Positions 1 through 13,800 are shown, counted from the first letter of the stretch. The stretch is DNA of 64,000 nucleotides from Castor canadensis (GCF_047511655.1 NC_133392.1:22892001-22956000), one strand, 5' to 3'. A program made the numbers and translations. Notes: generated by a model from the letters alone, not told the origin.

Positions 1-3000
1 TGTGGAAACTGGGAAGCTGTGGGAGCCCTTGAGCACTCTGATCCTCCGACAACAGGTCAAATTATAAAAGAAAGATGAATGCAAATTACACTTATGACAA
101 AATGAATCAGATTAAGATTACTGTCCATAAAGTCCTTTTCTTCAATTCCAAGGCAGAGGATAATTCTTGAATATCTGCATTTTAGTTAGACCTGATTAAA
201 ATAAGAACTTTTGAAAATTGTTTTCTTAAAGTATCAGCAAAAGAGATGAGGAGAGAAAACTGAAGCACCAAATTTTTTACATTAATTCTACAATAAGAAT
301 CATCCTAATGATATTCATATACACATATGTGCATATGCAAGAAGTTCTAAATTAGGCATTCTATAAATGTCAATTTAAGCGTGCATACTCTCAAGAGCTC
401 AAGAACATGCAAAAATGAATTTAGTGGACACAATACATTGGTCAGTTATTTCTCAAAATTCCAGGAGCAGATTTGAGATGTGCCCCATGTTCTCTTAGGG
501 CTCATTTTGGGAGACTTGATAGCTGAAGCAAGAGTCAACACTAGAGAAGCTTTTTGAATGAGCCTCAGTTTCCAGTAAGACTGTTGCCACAGTTGCTAAA
601 ATTTTAGCCTCTAATAAGCCAGTCATCCTAGACATACAATAAGAGACACACAAAAAATACACACAAAACATATTCATTCTGATTGTACTCTTAGACACTA
701 TCTTTCTCTTTTTTAGTAGACAGCTAGAATTCTGTCTATGAGGCAAGAAGGACTTGGTGCTTCTCATTTGTAAGTTGTTATAGACTTAGTATTTCCCATG
801 GTTACACAAATTACAAAAGAGACCCCCACACCTGGTCCTCATACTGTGTGTCCTTCCTTTACCTCGTGCTTCTGCATGTCTCTCTGTCTACAAACAAAAA
901 TGGCCTAAGCCTCAAACAGCCCAAAAGAGCTCAACCAACAGAGGAACAGGACAAAGGTCATAAAATTTCAGATTTCATGTCAAAACAACCGATCTGTACA
1001 AATTACGAGAAAAGTAAGGTCCAATTGTACACTATTGGAGAGGCCATCAGAGGTCCCAATTAAAAGGCCTTAATCTCAAGGTTCACTCATTTCTCCACTT
1101 CACCCAATATTGGTTAAAAGAAATAAAAAAGCAGCCAATGCTGGCTGAAGAAGAAGGATGAGAAAAGAAAAGTTCCCTGGAATAAAAGTAATTCCAGCAT
1201 CTTCCAGTCTCCTTCCAAGATCAACAGGCTGCGGGGGGCTATTGCCTAAAAGACACATTTTCTACTGGCACATCTCACCAAGGCTGAAACTGGAGTTTTG
1301 GACCCAAGGCCCAAACTCCTGAGATCCCATATGCCAGGTCTGGCCACCCGCCCTAAATGCCAAATAAAGAGCCATGTGAAGGCAGAGAAAGGAGGTTCGT
1401 TACACAGTTTGGGACATAACATGGGAAGAGAAAGAGTAAGCACTAAGCTCATCTTCAGCCATATTTGGAGTACAGCCATGAGTTATAGGGTTAAGTAGAC
1501 AGAAGAACTGGGGGGAGGGCACAAAAGGTATGCATTAACAGTTAAAGTCACAGATGTGGTCTGGTTAGTCATCATCTCAGTCCTTGTTCTGGGAGAGGTT
1601 CCAGAGTTATTATCTGGAGCCAGGTGGGTGGTCCATCCAAAGGAAGGTCTAGTGTTGGGTGTAGTTTCTGTACCTTGTCATGAAGTTACCATCTGTCTTC
1701 TTGGAATCCAAGGTGATTGCAAAGTGACTGCAAAGAGAATGGCTTAGAGGAAAGACAGACACAAAATGGAGGATCAAGGCCCTCCCTTTCTCCTGCTATT
1801 AGTTAACTCATGGGCCCAAGAAGGAGTCAGGGCTTTTTAGCAATAGCAGTTTGAGTACCTCTTACACTATTTTCTTAAAAAAAAAGAAAAACCCATTTGC
1901 TCACTTTGTGGAGCAATTAATGCCAATGATAGTGGTATTCTGAACTTCCAGTTCTTGTAGCAGAACTCTGTTATGTTATATAGCTTGATAAATAAGGATC
2001 TTACCTACTTGTGATTTTAATCAAGCGTTTTAGAGCTTGTGAGGTAGATGTTTAGATTATTATGAGTACTCTCTATGTACTAAAGGCATTCTAGTTAAAT
2101 ATTTGATTTGACTACTCTTAATTTCCATCTTCGTAATTAAACTGAACAGGTGCTCTTTTGAGGATGGAGTCTCATTGGTTACCAGCTCTAACATATTCAT
2201 GAATCCAAACACAGCTCATTAGCTTTTCTTCAGTTAAAATCCCACCTAAATGTTAAGGTCACTCTTCCTGTAGTACCATATCTATTGAGTTGTTGCTGAA
2301 AACTAACCCTTAGGTGGTTCTGATGGTTTTCTCCTCTGAATCCTCTAATACTCGATATCTTGCCTACAAATTATGTCCTATATTGTTCTCTATAACAATC
2401 ATCCATACATATTTGGTGCTATGTTCCTTAAAAAAGGAGATTTTTTTTTCCCTTCACAAGTACTTTAGGTAGCATGCTATACATGCATAATATAGAGTTT
2501 AACTTTAACAAATGTCAAGACATCCCTGAATTTGAGGCAGGGTCCTCCCACAACACCTGGATTTTGTAGGAAAATACACTTTTCATGTTAAAGCTAGGCC
2601 AGATCTCCTTCCTGCCAAACTAATAATAAACCTGAGCTTTTCGACTGAGAGAGGCTTTTTAGCCAAAAGGATTTCAATCCCATGTGTTAAAACATGAAAA
2701 TAGCCAAAAATAACAATGAATGTCAATTACTGAGTATAAGGGATTTCTTTTTCATTTCTTTCCTTTTTTTTTTCAGCAGTTAGGTTTTTGTTCTTAGAGA
2801 AACACATTATAAAAGGGAGAGCTTTCTTTTGCTATTTGGTTATTGTTTTGTTTGTTTCATTATCTTAATAAGAAATGTTTAACTCTCTAGTATAATAGAT
2901 GTTGTGAGGAGCTAATATAAAGAGGTTGTGATGTGGACTTGAAAATTACACAATACAGAGAAAAAGAACAATTATCTTCACCTATATTTTATATATATAT

Positions 3001-3062
3001 ACATATAATGAGCCAGGATTAACCTTAAATTAATCAGCCTATTAACAGGATATAATAGATAT
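1..3062. other. No recognised feature
   Basis: AT-rich intergenic DNA with only short chance frames. The segment 1,200-1,800 is somewhat richer in GC and lower in homopolymers and could be an old LTR/ERV or unique sequence, but I see no diagnostic motif. Confidence 0.5.
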
Positions 3063-3398
3063 CTTTCTTTCTTTTTTTTTGCAGTACTAGGGGATGAACT
3101 CAGACCTCATCCTTGCTAGGTAGGCATTTTACAACTTGAACCAGCCCTTTTTGCTTTGTTATTTTTGAGATAGTGCCTCACTTAATACCCTGTCAGTCTG
3201 GACTACAACCCTCCAATTTGTGTTTTCCCATGTAGCCTGAATGACAGGCACGTGCCACCAGGCCCAGCCACTGGTTGAGATGAGGGTCTCAAAACCACTT
3301 TGCCCAGGCTGGCCTTGAACTACAGTCCTTCCCATCTCTGCATCCCAAGTAGCTAAGATTAAAAGCTTGAGCCCCCATGCCTGGCTAGATGGCTCTTT
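3063..3398 (-). mobile_element. Composite SINE (ID-like + two B1/Alu-like modules), full
   Basis: On + it reads T-run, GCAGTACTAGGGGATGAACTC (reverse ID-like module with B box), then two reverse B1/Alu-like modules with CCCAGGCTGGCCTTGAAC and CATGCCTGGCT ends. About 335 bp. Confidence 0.9.
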
Positions 3399-3449
3399 CT
3401 TATACCAGGACCTGCGACAGCTTTATTTAAAAAGAAATGCAAGTATTTC

Positions 3450-3660
3450 CATTGAACTTACTCTGTGAAGAGTACTGTTTTAAGTCCTTTCTGTTCATCA
3501 TCTCATACATCAACTTTTTAAATCTTCCAATAAACTGTGAGCACAGATCTACATTTTGTAGATTTAACCAAGATACAAGATACTCCTTTTGGAGTTAGTC
3601 AACTTCCAAAAGGTCACAGAGATCATGAATTATGGAGCTGAGATACAACATCACACAGAA
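3450..3660 (+). mobile_element. MIR-like relic
   Basis: Ordered traces of MIR: TGTGAAGAGTACTGTTTTAAG, a TCATCATCTCATACATC core, and AAAAGGTCACAGAGATCATGAATTATGGAGCTGAG. Confidence 0.55.
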
Positions 3661-4307
3661 CTAAAGATTTTACTAGATTATATCATAAAGCATCAGACTT
3701 TCCAAAGGAAAGTGGACAAAAGTACCTCCAATATATTTTAGACATGATACAGACACCGTATTAAAATTTTAAAGTCGAAAGATCAGTGCAATCTAAAGGA
3801 GAGAATTGGGAAGTCCTCTTGTTGCCAGCACCAATGCAATCTGTGATTAGAAGACTTCCAAATTTTGGCTCTCACTGGGAAGAATCCACTGCAGAACATA
3901 TGGGTATAAAAGAAGTTTAGTAAAAGTTAGGGAAGGGAAATACAGAAGGGAGCATGGTGGGCACAGGTAGAATCTGCAGGCAGAGAGACCCTGCTTCTCT
4001 TCCCCAGGTATTTTTAAAACTTATTTAAAACTTATTTATGGAAAGGAAGGAACCAGATGATTTCCTTCCAATAATCAATGAGTAGGGAGGGGCTTGGGTG
4101 GTTCCCAACCAGGTGAGGGAGGTCCCTGAACCACAGCATGGTCAGTTTGAAATGTAATATTTTGCTATGGGTCCCAAACTCCCTAATTTTAGCCGGCTTC
4201 ACACTTGAGCAGTGACAATAAAAAGGACTTAAGTTCATATTTGAAAATAAGGATTTAGATCATCAGGGGGAAGAGGAAAATTTGAAGAGAGCAAAATAGA
4301 GCCAATG

Positions 4308-4650
4308 AGCAGGGCATGGTGACCCACACCTATAATCTTAGCAATTTAGGAGACAGAGATTGAGAGGATCATGATTCAAAACAAGTCAGGCAAAAAACTC
4401 TGGAGATCCCATCTCAACCAATAAAAAAGTTGGGCATGTTGGTACACACCTGTCTCTCCAGCTATGCAGGAAGCATAGGAGGATCATAATTCAGGCTTGC
4501 CTGAATATAAATGGGAGCCTCAATAAGAATAAAACCTAAAACAAAAAGGGGTGGGTGTGTGGTTCAATGGGTCAAGTGGTAGAGTGCCTACCTGGCAAAT
4601 CTCAAGGTCCTGAGTTCAAACCCCAGTACCACAAAAAAAGATAATTAAAA
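4308..4650 (+). mobile_element. Composite SINE, forward, full
   Basis: Module order as in sense: GCAGGGCATGGTGACCCACACC..., second module GTTGGGCATGTTGGTACACACC..., then the ID-like module AAGTGGTAGAGTGCC...GAGTTCAAACCCCAGTACC and an A-rich tail. Diverged. Confidence 0.9.
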
Positions 4651-4821
4651 AAGACAAGAACAGCTCTAGGCATAGTCTCCAGTGAAGGGACTGCCCTTTG
4701 TGGAGGCAGAATAGAGAGGAAACCCTCCAGTGAAGGTAGTGGGAGACTACTCAGTTCAGTATTTACACTGTGCCAGACACTAGGGTCATTATTGTGATAC
4801 AATTTTCAACTTAGAAAACAT

Positions 4822-4823
<2 letters not shown>

Positions 4824-4860
<37 letters not shown>
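4824..4860 (+). repeat. (AT)n microsatellite
   Basis: Pure AT alternation of about 18 units. Confidence 0.97.
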
Positions 4861-4861
<1 letters not shown>

Positions 4862-5235
4862 CAAGAAATTCCTCAGATTTTAACTTGTTGCCACATGTGC
4901 TCTCCTGCTCTATCTATTTACCTATCTGGATGTCTATCTGTATACATGCATATACATGATTCTCAAGAATCACTTAAAAACAAATTGGAACATTATGCCT
5001 CTTTATCCCAAATTCTTCAAGTTATATTTTTTCAGAAGCGCATTGCCTTACTATTATCAAAATTGTGGTGTAACATTAATTCAACATTATTATATAATCC
5101 ACAGATGATATTCAAATTATACCATATTCTCCAATAATGTCCCCTATAGACATTTGTCACTAAGTCCAAGATCTAATGAAGAATCAAGCATTGTATTTAT
5201 AATGTCCTGTCTCTTCCTATCTCTCTAGTCTTCCT

Positions 5236-5574
5236 CTTTTTTTTTTTTTTGGTAGTACTGGGTTTTGAACTCAGGGCTTGACACTTCTTAAGCAGTTTCT
5301 CTACTGCTTAGGCTGCACCTCCAACCACTTTTTTGCTTTAGTTATTTTGGAAATAGGGTCTTGCTTTTTCCCCAGGCTGGCCTGGATGGCATTCCTCCTA
5401 TTTTAAGCTTCCTGCACTTGCTAGGATGACAGGAGCTTGCCCACATGCCTAGTTTTTTTCCATTGATATGGCATCTCACAAACTTTTTTAGCAAAGCTAG
5501 CCTTGAACCACAATCCTCCTGATCTCAGCTTCTCAAGTAGGTAGGATTACATGTATGAGCCACTGTTCCTGGCT
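5236..5574 (-). mobile_element. Composite SINE, reverse, full
   Basis: T run, GTAGTACTGGGTTTTGAACTC, then CCCCAGGCTGGCCTGGATGG, GCTAGGATGACAGGAGC and the end ATGAGCCACTGTTCCTGGC. Confidence 0.9.
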
Positions 5575-6189
5575 TATTTTTCCTTAATATAGAAAAGTCC
5601 CTCAATCTGTCTTTTCCTTTCTTGATCTTACCATTTTTGAAAAGTAAAAGCTAATTATATTTTAGATTGCTCCTCAATTTGGAATTATCTGGTATTTTCT
5701 TCTAATCAGGTTCAGTCTGTATAATTTTAGCAGAATTATGTTATAAGACATTCTGGGTCTTTCTCAGTACAGCAAATCAAAGTTTAAAAATTGTAAATTT
5801 TCCCAAGTATCAGTAGTATTTATTTTGATCATCTAGTAATATGCATTCAATCCACAGAAAGAGAACACCAGGTATTAAACTCCAGAAGTATGACATAAAG
5901 AATTATTAACTAGGATGAAAGAGCAACTATAAGAGTAATGGAAACACCATGTGGTACACAAGGAAGCACCAACTCTGGAAAAGGTGTGGCTCAGCTCACC
6001 AGATAACAGGGAAGTCTGCTGCTTTTCCTGATTTGAAGCTGGGCTGGAGGAGCAAGTGACAGGCTGTTTTCTAGAGAGCTGGCGGAGTTATGAGGCCATC
6101 TGGGAGGCTACAGATACGTAGGACCTCTTTGGATACAGATAGCTGCTTGCAAGCAGCACCACAGGTGGCTTGGTTTCTACTATGAGAAA

Positions 6190-6370
6190 GCTACAGATTA
6201 CTCCTGTAATCCTAGCTACTCAAGGAGGCCAAGATTGAGACAATCATGGTTCAAGATCAGACAGGGCAGAAAACTTTCGAAAGTCCATCTCACAACTGAG
6301 CATGGTGGCATACACCACACCTGTTATTCCATCTATGCAGGCAGCATAAGTAGCTGGTCACACAGGAATC
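6190..6370 (+). mobile_element. Composite SINE, truncated
   Basis: B1/Alu-like modules only: CTGTAATCCTAGCTACTCAAGG, CAATCATGGTTCAAGATCAG, then AGCATGGTGGCATACACC. The ID-like end is missing or decayed. Confidence 0.75.
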
Positions 6371-6654
6371 ACAGCTATCATTCTGGTCTCATCTACTAGA
6401 TAGCTGTGCCTGTGTGTGTACTTCTTATACTGATATATATAGTTCTAATATAATGCAATGTAGTACCTTGGAGCTTTCCACCACTTTGATATTTGTAACT
6501 CCCTTCAACAATGAGACTCTAGGCTGCCATTATATTCAATATATTTACTCATTTGCTCAATACTAGATTATGTGAAGGAAGTCTCACAACACCAAACACA
6601 TCATTAGCAAACATCTATCTACTAGAGTTCAATATTTGTGGTTTCCCTCCCCCC

Positions 6655-6898
6655 ACTTTTTTTATAAAACACACATAAAATTGAATCCATAAATCTCAAG
6701 TGTGAGATCTAAGAATTTATAAAAGTGCTTATATTTTCATTACTCCAGAAAATTTAATTATGCCACTTATCACTCAAACATACTCCCTCTCTAACCAAAA
6801 TTATATCCATATGTTATAAACATACTTGTTTTAGGATGACATGAAAATGATCTAATACTGCATGTGCTTTCCTATTTCCTACTTCTTTTGCTTAATAT
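6655..6898 (-). mobile_element. Ancient L1M/L1ME-type 3'UTR, left part
   Basis: Weak but ordered match to the reverse of ancient L1 3'UTRs (ATAAAACACACATAAAATTGAATCC near 6,664, CTAACCAAAATTATATCC near 6,790, then a CTTTTGCTTAATATA edge at 6,886-6,900). It is split by an LTR-like insertion and continues at 7,252. Confidence 0.6.
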
Positions 6899-7251
6899 AC
6901 CTGTGCTAGTCACTTTTCTCAACACTGTGACAAAATATTTAACATAAACAAATTAAAGGAGAAAAGATTTGTTTTGGTTCATGGTTTCAGAGGTTCAGCT
7001 CATGTGGCATCACACACTTGGGCAGAACATCATTCATGTGGCAGAGAAGGTGTGGCCTGACAGGAGTAGGAGAAGAAGACAAAGACTGGGGATCTGGTTA
7101 TAACTTTCAAAACCGTGAGCTCAGTGACCTTCTTCTCCAGCTATGTCCCACCTCCAAAGTTTCCACAACCTCCCAAATAGTGCCACCAGCTGGGGACTAA
7201 GTGTTCAAAATATGAACATGTGTGGACCATTTCATATTCAAACCATAGTAA
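6899..7251 (-). mobile_element. MaLR-type solo LTR, reverse orientation
   Basis: The pattern CACTGTGACAAAATATTTAACATA, then GGTTCATGGTTTCAGAGGTTCAG, GGCAGAACATCATTCATGTGGC and CCACCTCCAAAGTTTCCAC...CAAATAGTGCCACCAGCTGGGGAC is the reverse of a rodent-type ERVL-MaLR LTR. No internal retroviral sequence is attached. It sits in old L1 DNA. The small open frame within it is not a gene. Confidence 0.75.
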
Positions 7252-7690
7252 TATTTTTTTAGGATTTATCATGCTGTATAGTATAATAATCCATACATCT
7301 TTATGGCTAAACAGCATTCTATTATTTTAATGCACAACAATTTGCTCACATAGCCTTCTATTTCTGTACCATTGGGTTTTCTCCATGTTTCTAGTTATTG
7401 ACTCATGAATATGACTGTTAAAGATATTCTTGTTAAACTTGTTAGCGATATATATTTTATTTTTCTTGTATACTTACCTAGGAGTATATTCATGTTTGCC
7501 TTTATAAAAAAATTTCAAGAGTTCTCTTTTTTCCCTCCTGCCAGAAATTAATGACAGCATCAGTTTTACTACCTCAAAGCTAATAGTTGGTCTTGTAAGA
7601 CTCACTTTAGTTTTGTTTTAGCCATCCTAGTCAGTATGACATTCTATGTCTTTGTGTTTTTAATTTGTATTTGCCTACAAAAGTCAGTAT
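7252..7690 (-). mobile_element. Ancient L1M/L1ME-type 3' region, right part
   Basis: Continuation: TCTTTATGGCTAAACAGCATTC near 7,298, TACTTACCTAGGAGTATATTC near 7,470 and TAGCCATCCTAGTCAGTATGAC near 7,620 match the reverse of old L1 ORF2 C-terminal sequence. Confidence 0.7.
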
Positions 7691-9407
7691 GATTTCTGTC
7701 ATTTTGCTACCTGGCAAATTGGATACCTCTGATTTCCTCCATGACTATTCTCATTGTCCAGTGGAGGAGACCAGCATCCATTCATCATGGAAGTCTGGAG
7801 CAGCATAACAAGGAAAGAGCAATGAGTACTTTTTAAGTTTTTCTTGCTGATGGTTCATGTACAAAGGAGTTCATATGTCATGTTCAATTGCTGAGTAAAT
7901 ACATGAAAGACAAGAATACACCTCTTGATGACAGATGGGTATGTACCCAAGTCCCTATGACATTTTAATTTATAAAGGTGATAGAGTGATGTCACAGAAA
8001 GTCAATGTCATTCAAAGTACAGCTTATTGATACTCACAGGTCTCCCAGCAATAAGAAAAACAGGGAAAACCATCAGTGTCAGTCAGGAGACAGAGAGGAC
8101 TAAAAGGAAGGTGTAGGCTACAGCCATAATTGGATTTTCTCTGAGAAACATGTGAGGCAGGTCAACATTTTAAGTTTGGATAGTTTTCATAATTCCAGAG
8201 AGCGTTAGGGCATTTTGTTCTGTCCCTAGTTACCTTGTACATAATCCTGGGTTCAATTTAAGGCAGAGGAAATATTGGCATAGTGTATGAGTTATATGAA
8301 GGAAAGACTGGGGTCAGGATACAAGATTGGTTGACTTACATATGAAAGGTGGACATTGACAAATGGTTTGCTGACTCCTGGAATTAGTTCCACCAGGGAA
8401 TAGCCATCTTTCTCCAGCCAACAAGTCCCCCAAAGATGTAAAATATCACAAAATGTAGAAAGCAAAAAAATGCTACTAATACATTGGATGAGAGTCCATG
8501 CCCACTATTAATTCATCATATGTCTGGGTAACCCCAAGAGCATCAACATTCTGTGTAGCCCATGTTAAGAAGGAGCTAGGTAAGAATCCTCCTTTGAAAA
8601 TAATAACAGTGACAGGTAATGTCTATTGAACTCTTACTAGGAGCCAAGCATATATAAATAGTCCATCCAGAATTAAAAGAATGATCACAATTAATTCTCA
8701 TACAAAAATAATATAGGCACTACCATAATCTCTACTTGCAATATAAGTAAAACAGACTTATAATAAAAGGATATTTTTTGTCATGGATGTCAGGAGCAGA
8801 AATCTTAGTAGGTCATTTTTTTTTTTAGTACAGAACACATTATTATGATTGCCCTGTGCAATTAAAAGCAGGTTTTCAAATAAGAAGCAGTGCCTGGTGT
8901 CAAGGGTACTATCAAAGTCTTAACAATCATCACAGCAAAATAGGACACAGAAAAATGTTGAATAGGGACAACTATTTAAGAATTTGTGCTGAAATTCTCA
9001 CCTTTGTTTGCCTGACTCTAAAGTTGAAGCATTGAACCACTTAACCCTGCTATCCTAAACAATGTGACGTGCAGAATATTTCTTGCCATTGCTCATTCTG
9101 TGCAATCTGCCTTCTACAGCAAATGTGGATAGTCTTATAGTTAAGTAGTTCCAATTCAACTTCCAACATCTGTTTCTCTTTACTACACTGAAATAGTCAT
9201 TTCCAAGACACCGAGTGGGAAAAATAAATTGTGTGGAAAGTATATAAGACTACTTAGTTATTTGCCTATATGTAGATTCCTCTGTTACCCTTCCACTCTT
9301 TCTCTTTTTTTGAAATCAACATTTGTATATTTTACAAAATATGTGCATATACTCCTTCAGAGGCAAATCTGGAAAGAGAGGAAGAGTTTCTGAGTAACTG
9401 AGGCTGT
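7691..9407. other. Mostly unassigned intergenic DNA
   Basis: Apart from the MIR-like relic at 8,595-8,765, I see no gene or repeat that I can name. Confidence 0.5.
8595..8765 (+). mobile_element. MIR-like relic
   Basis: ATTGAACTCTTACTAGGAGCCAAGC, TTAATTCTCATACAAAAATAATATAGG and a decayed 3' part fit MIR in forward orientation. Confidence 0.55.
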
Positions 9408-9750
9408 TTTTGTTTTTGTTTGGCTTTTTTTGTTTTTTTGGTTGGGGGGTTAGAATTCAGGACTTCATGCTTTCTAGGCAGGCATTCTACCAATTGAGCC
9501 ATGCCTTTAGCCCTTTTTTTTCCTGGTTACTTTTGAGATAGGGTCTCACTTTTTGCCCAGGGCCACCTGGTACACAATCCTGTTTTACACTTCCTGCATT
9601 AACTAGGATGACAGACACACCACCATGCCCAGCTTTTTTACCATTAAGATGGGGTTTCACTAATAATTTTTTCATGGTTATCCTAAAGCAGTGATCATCT
9701 TGATCTCAGACATACAAGCAGCTAAGATTACAGGCTTCAACCATGGGTGC
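9408..9750 (-). mobile_element. Composite SINE, reverse
   Basis: Long T-rich tail, ID-like TCTAGGCAGGCATTCTACC, then TTGAGATAGGGTCTCAC and AGATTACAGGCTTCAACCATG. The open frames across it are incidental. Confidence 0.85.
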
Positions 9751-10484
9751 CCATTTTGTTTTTGTTTTTTGAGGAAATTGAGTATCTCATTATATTTCTT
9801 TCTCATGAAAATGAAAACTCCTTGAATCAGGTGGTCCCAAGTGTGGTAATTACATTCATGAATGCTTTCGTAGAAATCCTGGGAATTATTCCCAGAATGT
9901 TTGGCACTGGTGGGAAAGAGAAGTAAACACAATTGTCTCCTTCGCACAGAGGCACAGGTCCTGGGAAATGCTACATTTCTGCTGGTGTCATGCTTTTCAG
10001 TGGGCAGCAGCATCTCCTCTCCATGAGAACCAAACAAATGAACCATGAACAAAACAAGGAAATTTGAAAATTATGAATATATTCTCATAGCTTATAAATC
10101 ATACCACAGAGATGTTTCAAAATCTCCCAGAACGAATTTTTTAAAAAAATTACCAACTTCCAATCACTATTATCAACCCCTGAAATCTGTAACATCCTGA
10201 GATTGAATAAAATCTAGGACCTTCTGTGAGATAATCCTAAGCCTTACACAACAAAAGCATTTGCTAGAGCTATTTATTCCTCTAGCTAGGAAGTTACAAT
10301 GGGACCATTCAAATGATGAGAATATTATTTGTTCTCTGGCTAAAAGTTTGAAGTCACAGATACAAGGGAGAATGTAGAACTAGATGAGCCCAAATTCAGA
10401 ATACATTAGATTTCCAAATTTAGGAATTGATTAAGGAGATTTTATAGCAAAACAGAGGATCAAATAAAAATATCAAAGTTAACT
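9751..10484. other. No recognised feature
   Basis: Intergenic DNA. A 124-codon reverse frame (9,678-10,052) begins in a SINE and has no recognisable domain. Confidence 0.5.
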
Positions 10485-10800
10485 GTGGCAGCTCTTTGTT
10501 TATTATTGTTGTACTGGCAGTGTACTGTGGCCTTTATAAAAGTTACACAATACATCATGGTTGAATTCACCCCGTCCATCGTTCTCCTCCTTCCATCATT
10601 CTCCATTATCCTCCCTCCCCCATTCCTGGAATACTTTCAACAGGTCTCATTTTTCCATTTACAGACATGTGTACATAATATTTCCACCATATTCACCCTC
10701 CTATCTAAGATGTTAAGTGAGAAAATTTTGTACATACAATATTATCATCATTCCTTTGATTCTTTTAACACTGTTAGTAGATAGTCATCCCACTTCGTTT
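10485..10800 (-). mobile_element. L1-type 3'UTR fragment, - strand
   Basis: A C/T-rich segment (CTCCTCCTTCCATCATTCTCC, CCCATTCCTGGAATACTTTC) followed by ACATGTGTACATAATATTTCCACC. It mirrors the + strand repeat end at 23,330-23,512, so this is a dispersed repeat, most likely an L1 3'UTR variant. The open frame across it is incidental. Confidence 0.6.
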
Positions 10801-13800
10801 GGAAATATTTCCATACTTCAGTTTAATTTTTAGGAAAAGATTAGGAAACCATTAGGAATCATTAGCAAATATATTTCCATTCAAGTGTCAATCATGTTCC
10901 AGCCAGAAGACAGAAACAAGACCAATTTTAATGAAGAGGATTTAATAGATTATATCATTAAACTGGTATTAGAAAATTGAAAAAAAAAAAAAGAAGAAGA
11001 ATCTGAGGTGTTACAAAAGTAGTAGCTGAGGACACAGTTACCTACCCTAGAACTGAGTAAGCAAAAAGAAGATGAGTAGCCTCAGGGAGCTGGACCTCAG
11101 GTCTTTGAGAATGACCTGCTGCTTGACTGATACTGGTACTTTAAAAGGCCAGAGAAACGCCTGCAGAGCTGGGACTGAGACCACAGATGAGAAGTGACTG
11201 TTAGAGTAGTGATGGTAACTAATGAGTATGGAGGTCCAGTACCATGGACTAAAACTCAGATCACAAAAGAAGGGTACTTACTGGATAGCTGGTGTCTCTC
11301 CAGCCACAAGAGGTTTCTCAGTTAAAGGGTCAGTCTCACATTAACTGTTTAAGTAGCCAGCATTGTATCTAAAGGCTCATAAGCAATGTGTTATATTTAA
11401 TAGTAATGGTGCATGATGAAGCAACTTGTCCTTCTCTTTGGACTTTAAAAAAGATCACAAAGATGAAGTGTCACTAAAATTTTCTAAGGTTATCTCCCAT
11501 TATTGGGCTAACAGGTATCTTACAAAAGCAAATGAAGTAATGTTATTTTCTGCTCATATGGCTTGCAGGCCCAGTGTCATCAGCATGGTGTATATTAAGG
11601 CATTCTAGATCTCCACAGACTCTAGTATGAGTGACCAAAGATTCCATGCTTCCATGAGGCAACTTTGTGAACACAAATAGTGGGGTTCTATCAAACTGCC
11701 TCTGATAGATGTATCTCACAAAGGGGAGTAAAGGAAAAAACAATCCATGTTTTCTAGCTGAAGAGCAGTGCTCTGGATGCCAAGAGCTGGGTTGATTTAC
11801 TTCTAAATTTACCTTATCATATCTGGAACACTAACTACAATCAGAGTTGCTACCTGATTGTCTTTATGATAATCAGTTATTTGTGAAGACCCATGTTGCT
11901 TTATCATAGGCTGAAAAGGATAAGAAATGAGATGTGACAAGTATTCACACTCACAAATATTTCAAGTTTAGAGTGGTGGCACTCACCTTTGTAATTCACA
12001 TATGGATGTGGTATGGTCTTTCCTTTATTATGCTGTTAAGAGAAGGGAAATTTCAAGGGCTTCTACTTGTTTCTTCCTTTGATAGTGGTGGTCAATTTAT
12101 GGGCCATAAAAATAGTATGTAGATTCTGATATTTTTCAAGTGTATTTATTACAATTGTGCCCTTGGAATTAGAGAACTATATGGTGTATTGACAAAATTA
12201 TTGGGCATATTATAATTCAAACTCAGGTCAATATTTCATTTTTAATTGCCTAAACTCCATTGGCCCCTGAGTAACTTATAGACCACTATCATGTTGTGAA
12301 TTCCCAGAAATCATTGTCAGATCAAACACAATCTGACAATGGCATTGACAAGTGCTAAATGCTTCCATTTGCCTTTAGTAAAGTGCTTCATGCTCCTTGG
12401 AGAAGGGTCAGAGGAATATGTATATTCTTATGGCAATGTGGTTGGGCTCATCCTTAAGGAAAAGAGTCTTCCATGTTAAATAAGTGAGTTCAGATCTGTG
12501 AACTGACTATGATGAAAAAGTTATGTTTGTGCCCATTTTTCACCATAATACCAATTAGGACACAGCAGACCTGGAAGTCTTTTTTGTTGATTTGTTTGTT
12601 TTATGTGAATCAAGTGATATTTATTAGGCCAGCCATCTTTTTTTATTCCTAGAAGCATCATAATCGGTAAACATCCTTAAAAGTTCCCTTAGTAACTGTC
12701 TAAATTCCACTACATCCTTACTGACTATTATGGTAAATATCTCTACTTAGTCAAAGGGAGTTCAAATGCTGTAAATTGTCTTTTCCCCTCTGGGATATTG
12801 TTATCTCCTTTGAATTCAAGGATTGATATCCAATCCTTACACCCAGCCTGGATAGAAAACCTACCTCTGAGCTTAGCAAGGGTACCAGTACTGGCATTAC
12901 CAATGTAGATCTCAATGCAACATGATCTGATTGTCTTCTGAGTACTCCTAGAGAAAGAAATGTTGGAGTACAGAATATTCAGGTGATGGATACTAATTCC
13001 TTGTCACATTTGTATCTCTGAAGTTTTGGATTTCTTCTTTACTTTATTTCAGGGAAGTTCAGTATCTCTATGACGTTAAATAAGGTAAACCCTTAAATTT
13101 AAATTTTAGTCATTCAACAAAACTGTTATAAACTTGGCTGGATTAATAAAGGTGAAATAGAGAATTTCTTTAATGCACTTACATCATAACATTTGGCCTA
13201 ATCAGGGTTATATTTTGTCTTGGTCAGTTTGGACTGTAATAACAAAAACTCAGTAGAATGAGTAGCTTTAAAAAAAATAGCCATTTTTTCTTGTACAGTC
13301 CTGAAGACTGGAAAGTCCAAGATATTCGGTGTTTCTTTAAGCACTTTGAGTACCTAGGAGTAATTATTCCACACCGAATCCTTATCATCAACTTCACTGA
13401 AATCTCATCCAAATCAACAAGCATTTACTTCAGAGGTCACCTAATTACAAACAAGAATGGAATTTAATTTAATTAATTATCATGTCACTAAATCTTATAG
13501 ATTTAGCATTCCACTCCTATATCAAGAACTACAGCACTGTGAGTCCTAAGATATAGACAACACCATTCCAGAAGTCCATTTTTCATTTCCTGGGAAAACT
13601 CTGGTTGAAAATTTCTCTATCACTCAGATTCCAGTCAGGATACAGAGCAAGTAACCAAAATTTTAGCAAAGCAAATGTAACACATTAAGTCAGATTATTT
13701 GGTGAAGATTAAAAAAAAGAGATATCACTGAGGTGGTAACCAAAGCATGCAGATAAAACCCCAGGGGCTGGAAGAAGGAAGAAAAGAGATGGAGAAAAAG

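Noticed and set aside
1246..1747. Cluster of 60-80 codon frames on both strands
   Set aside because: No shared frame, no domain, no codon pattern. Left as unassigned sequence.
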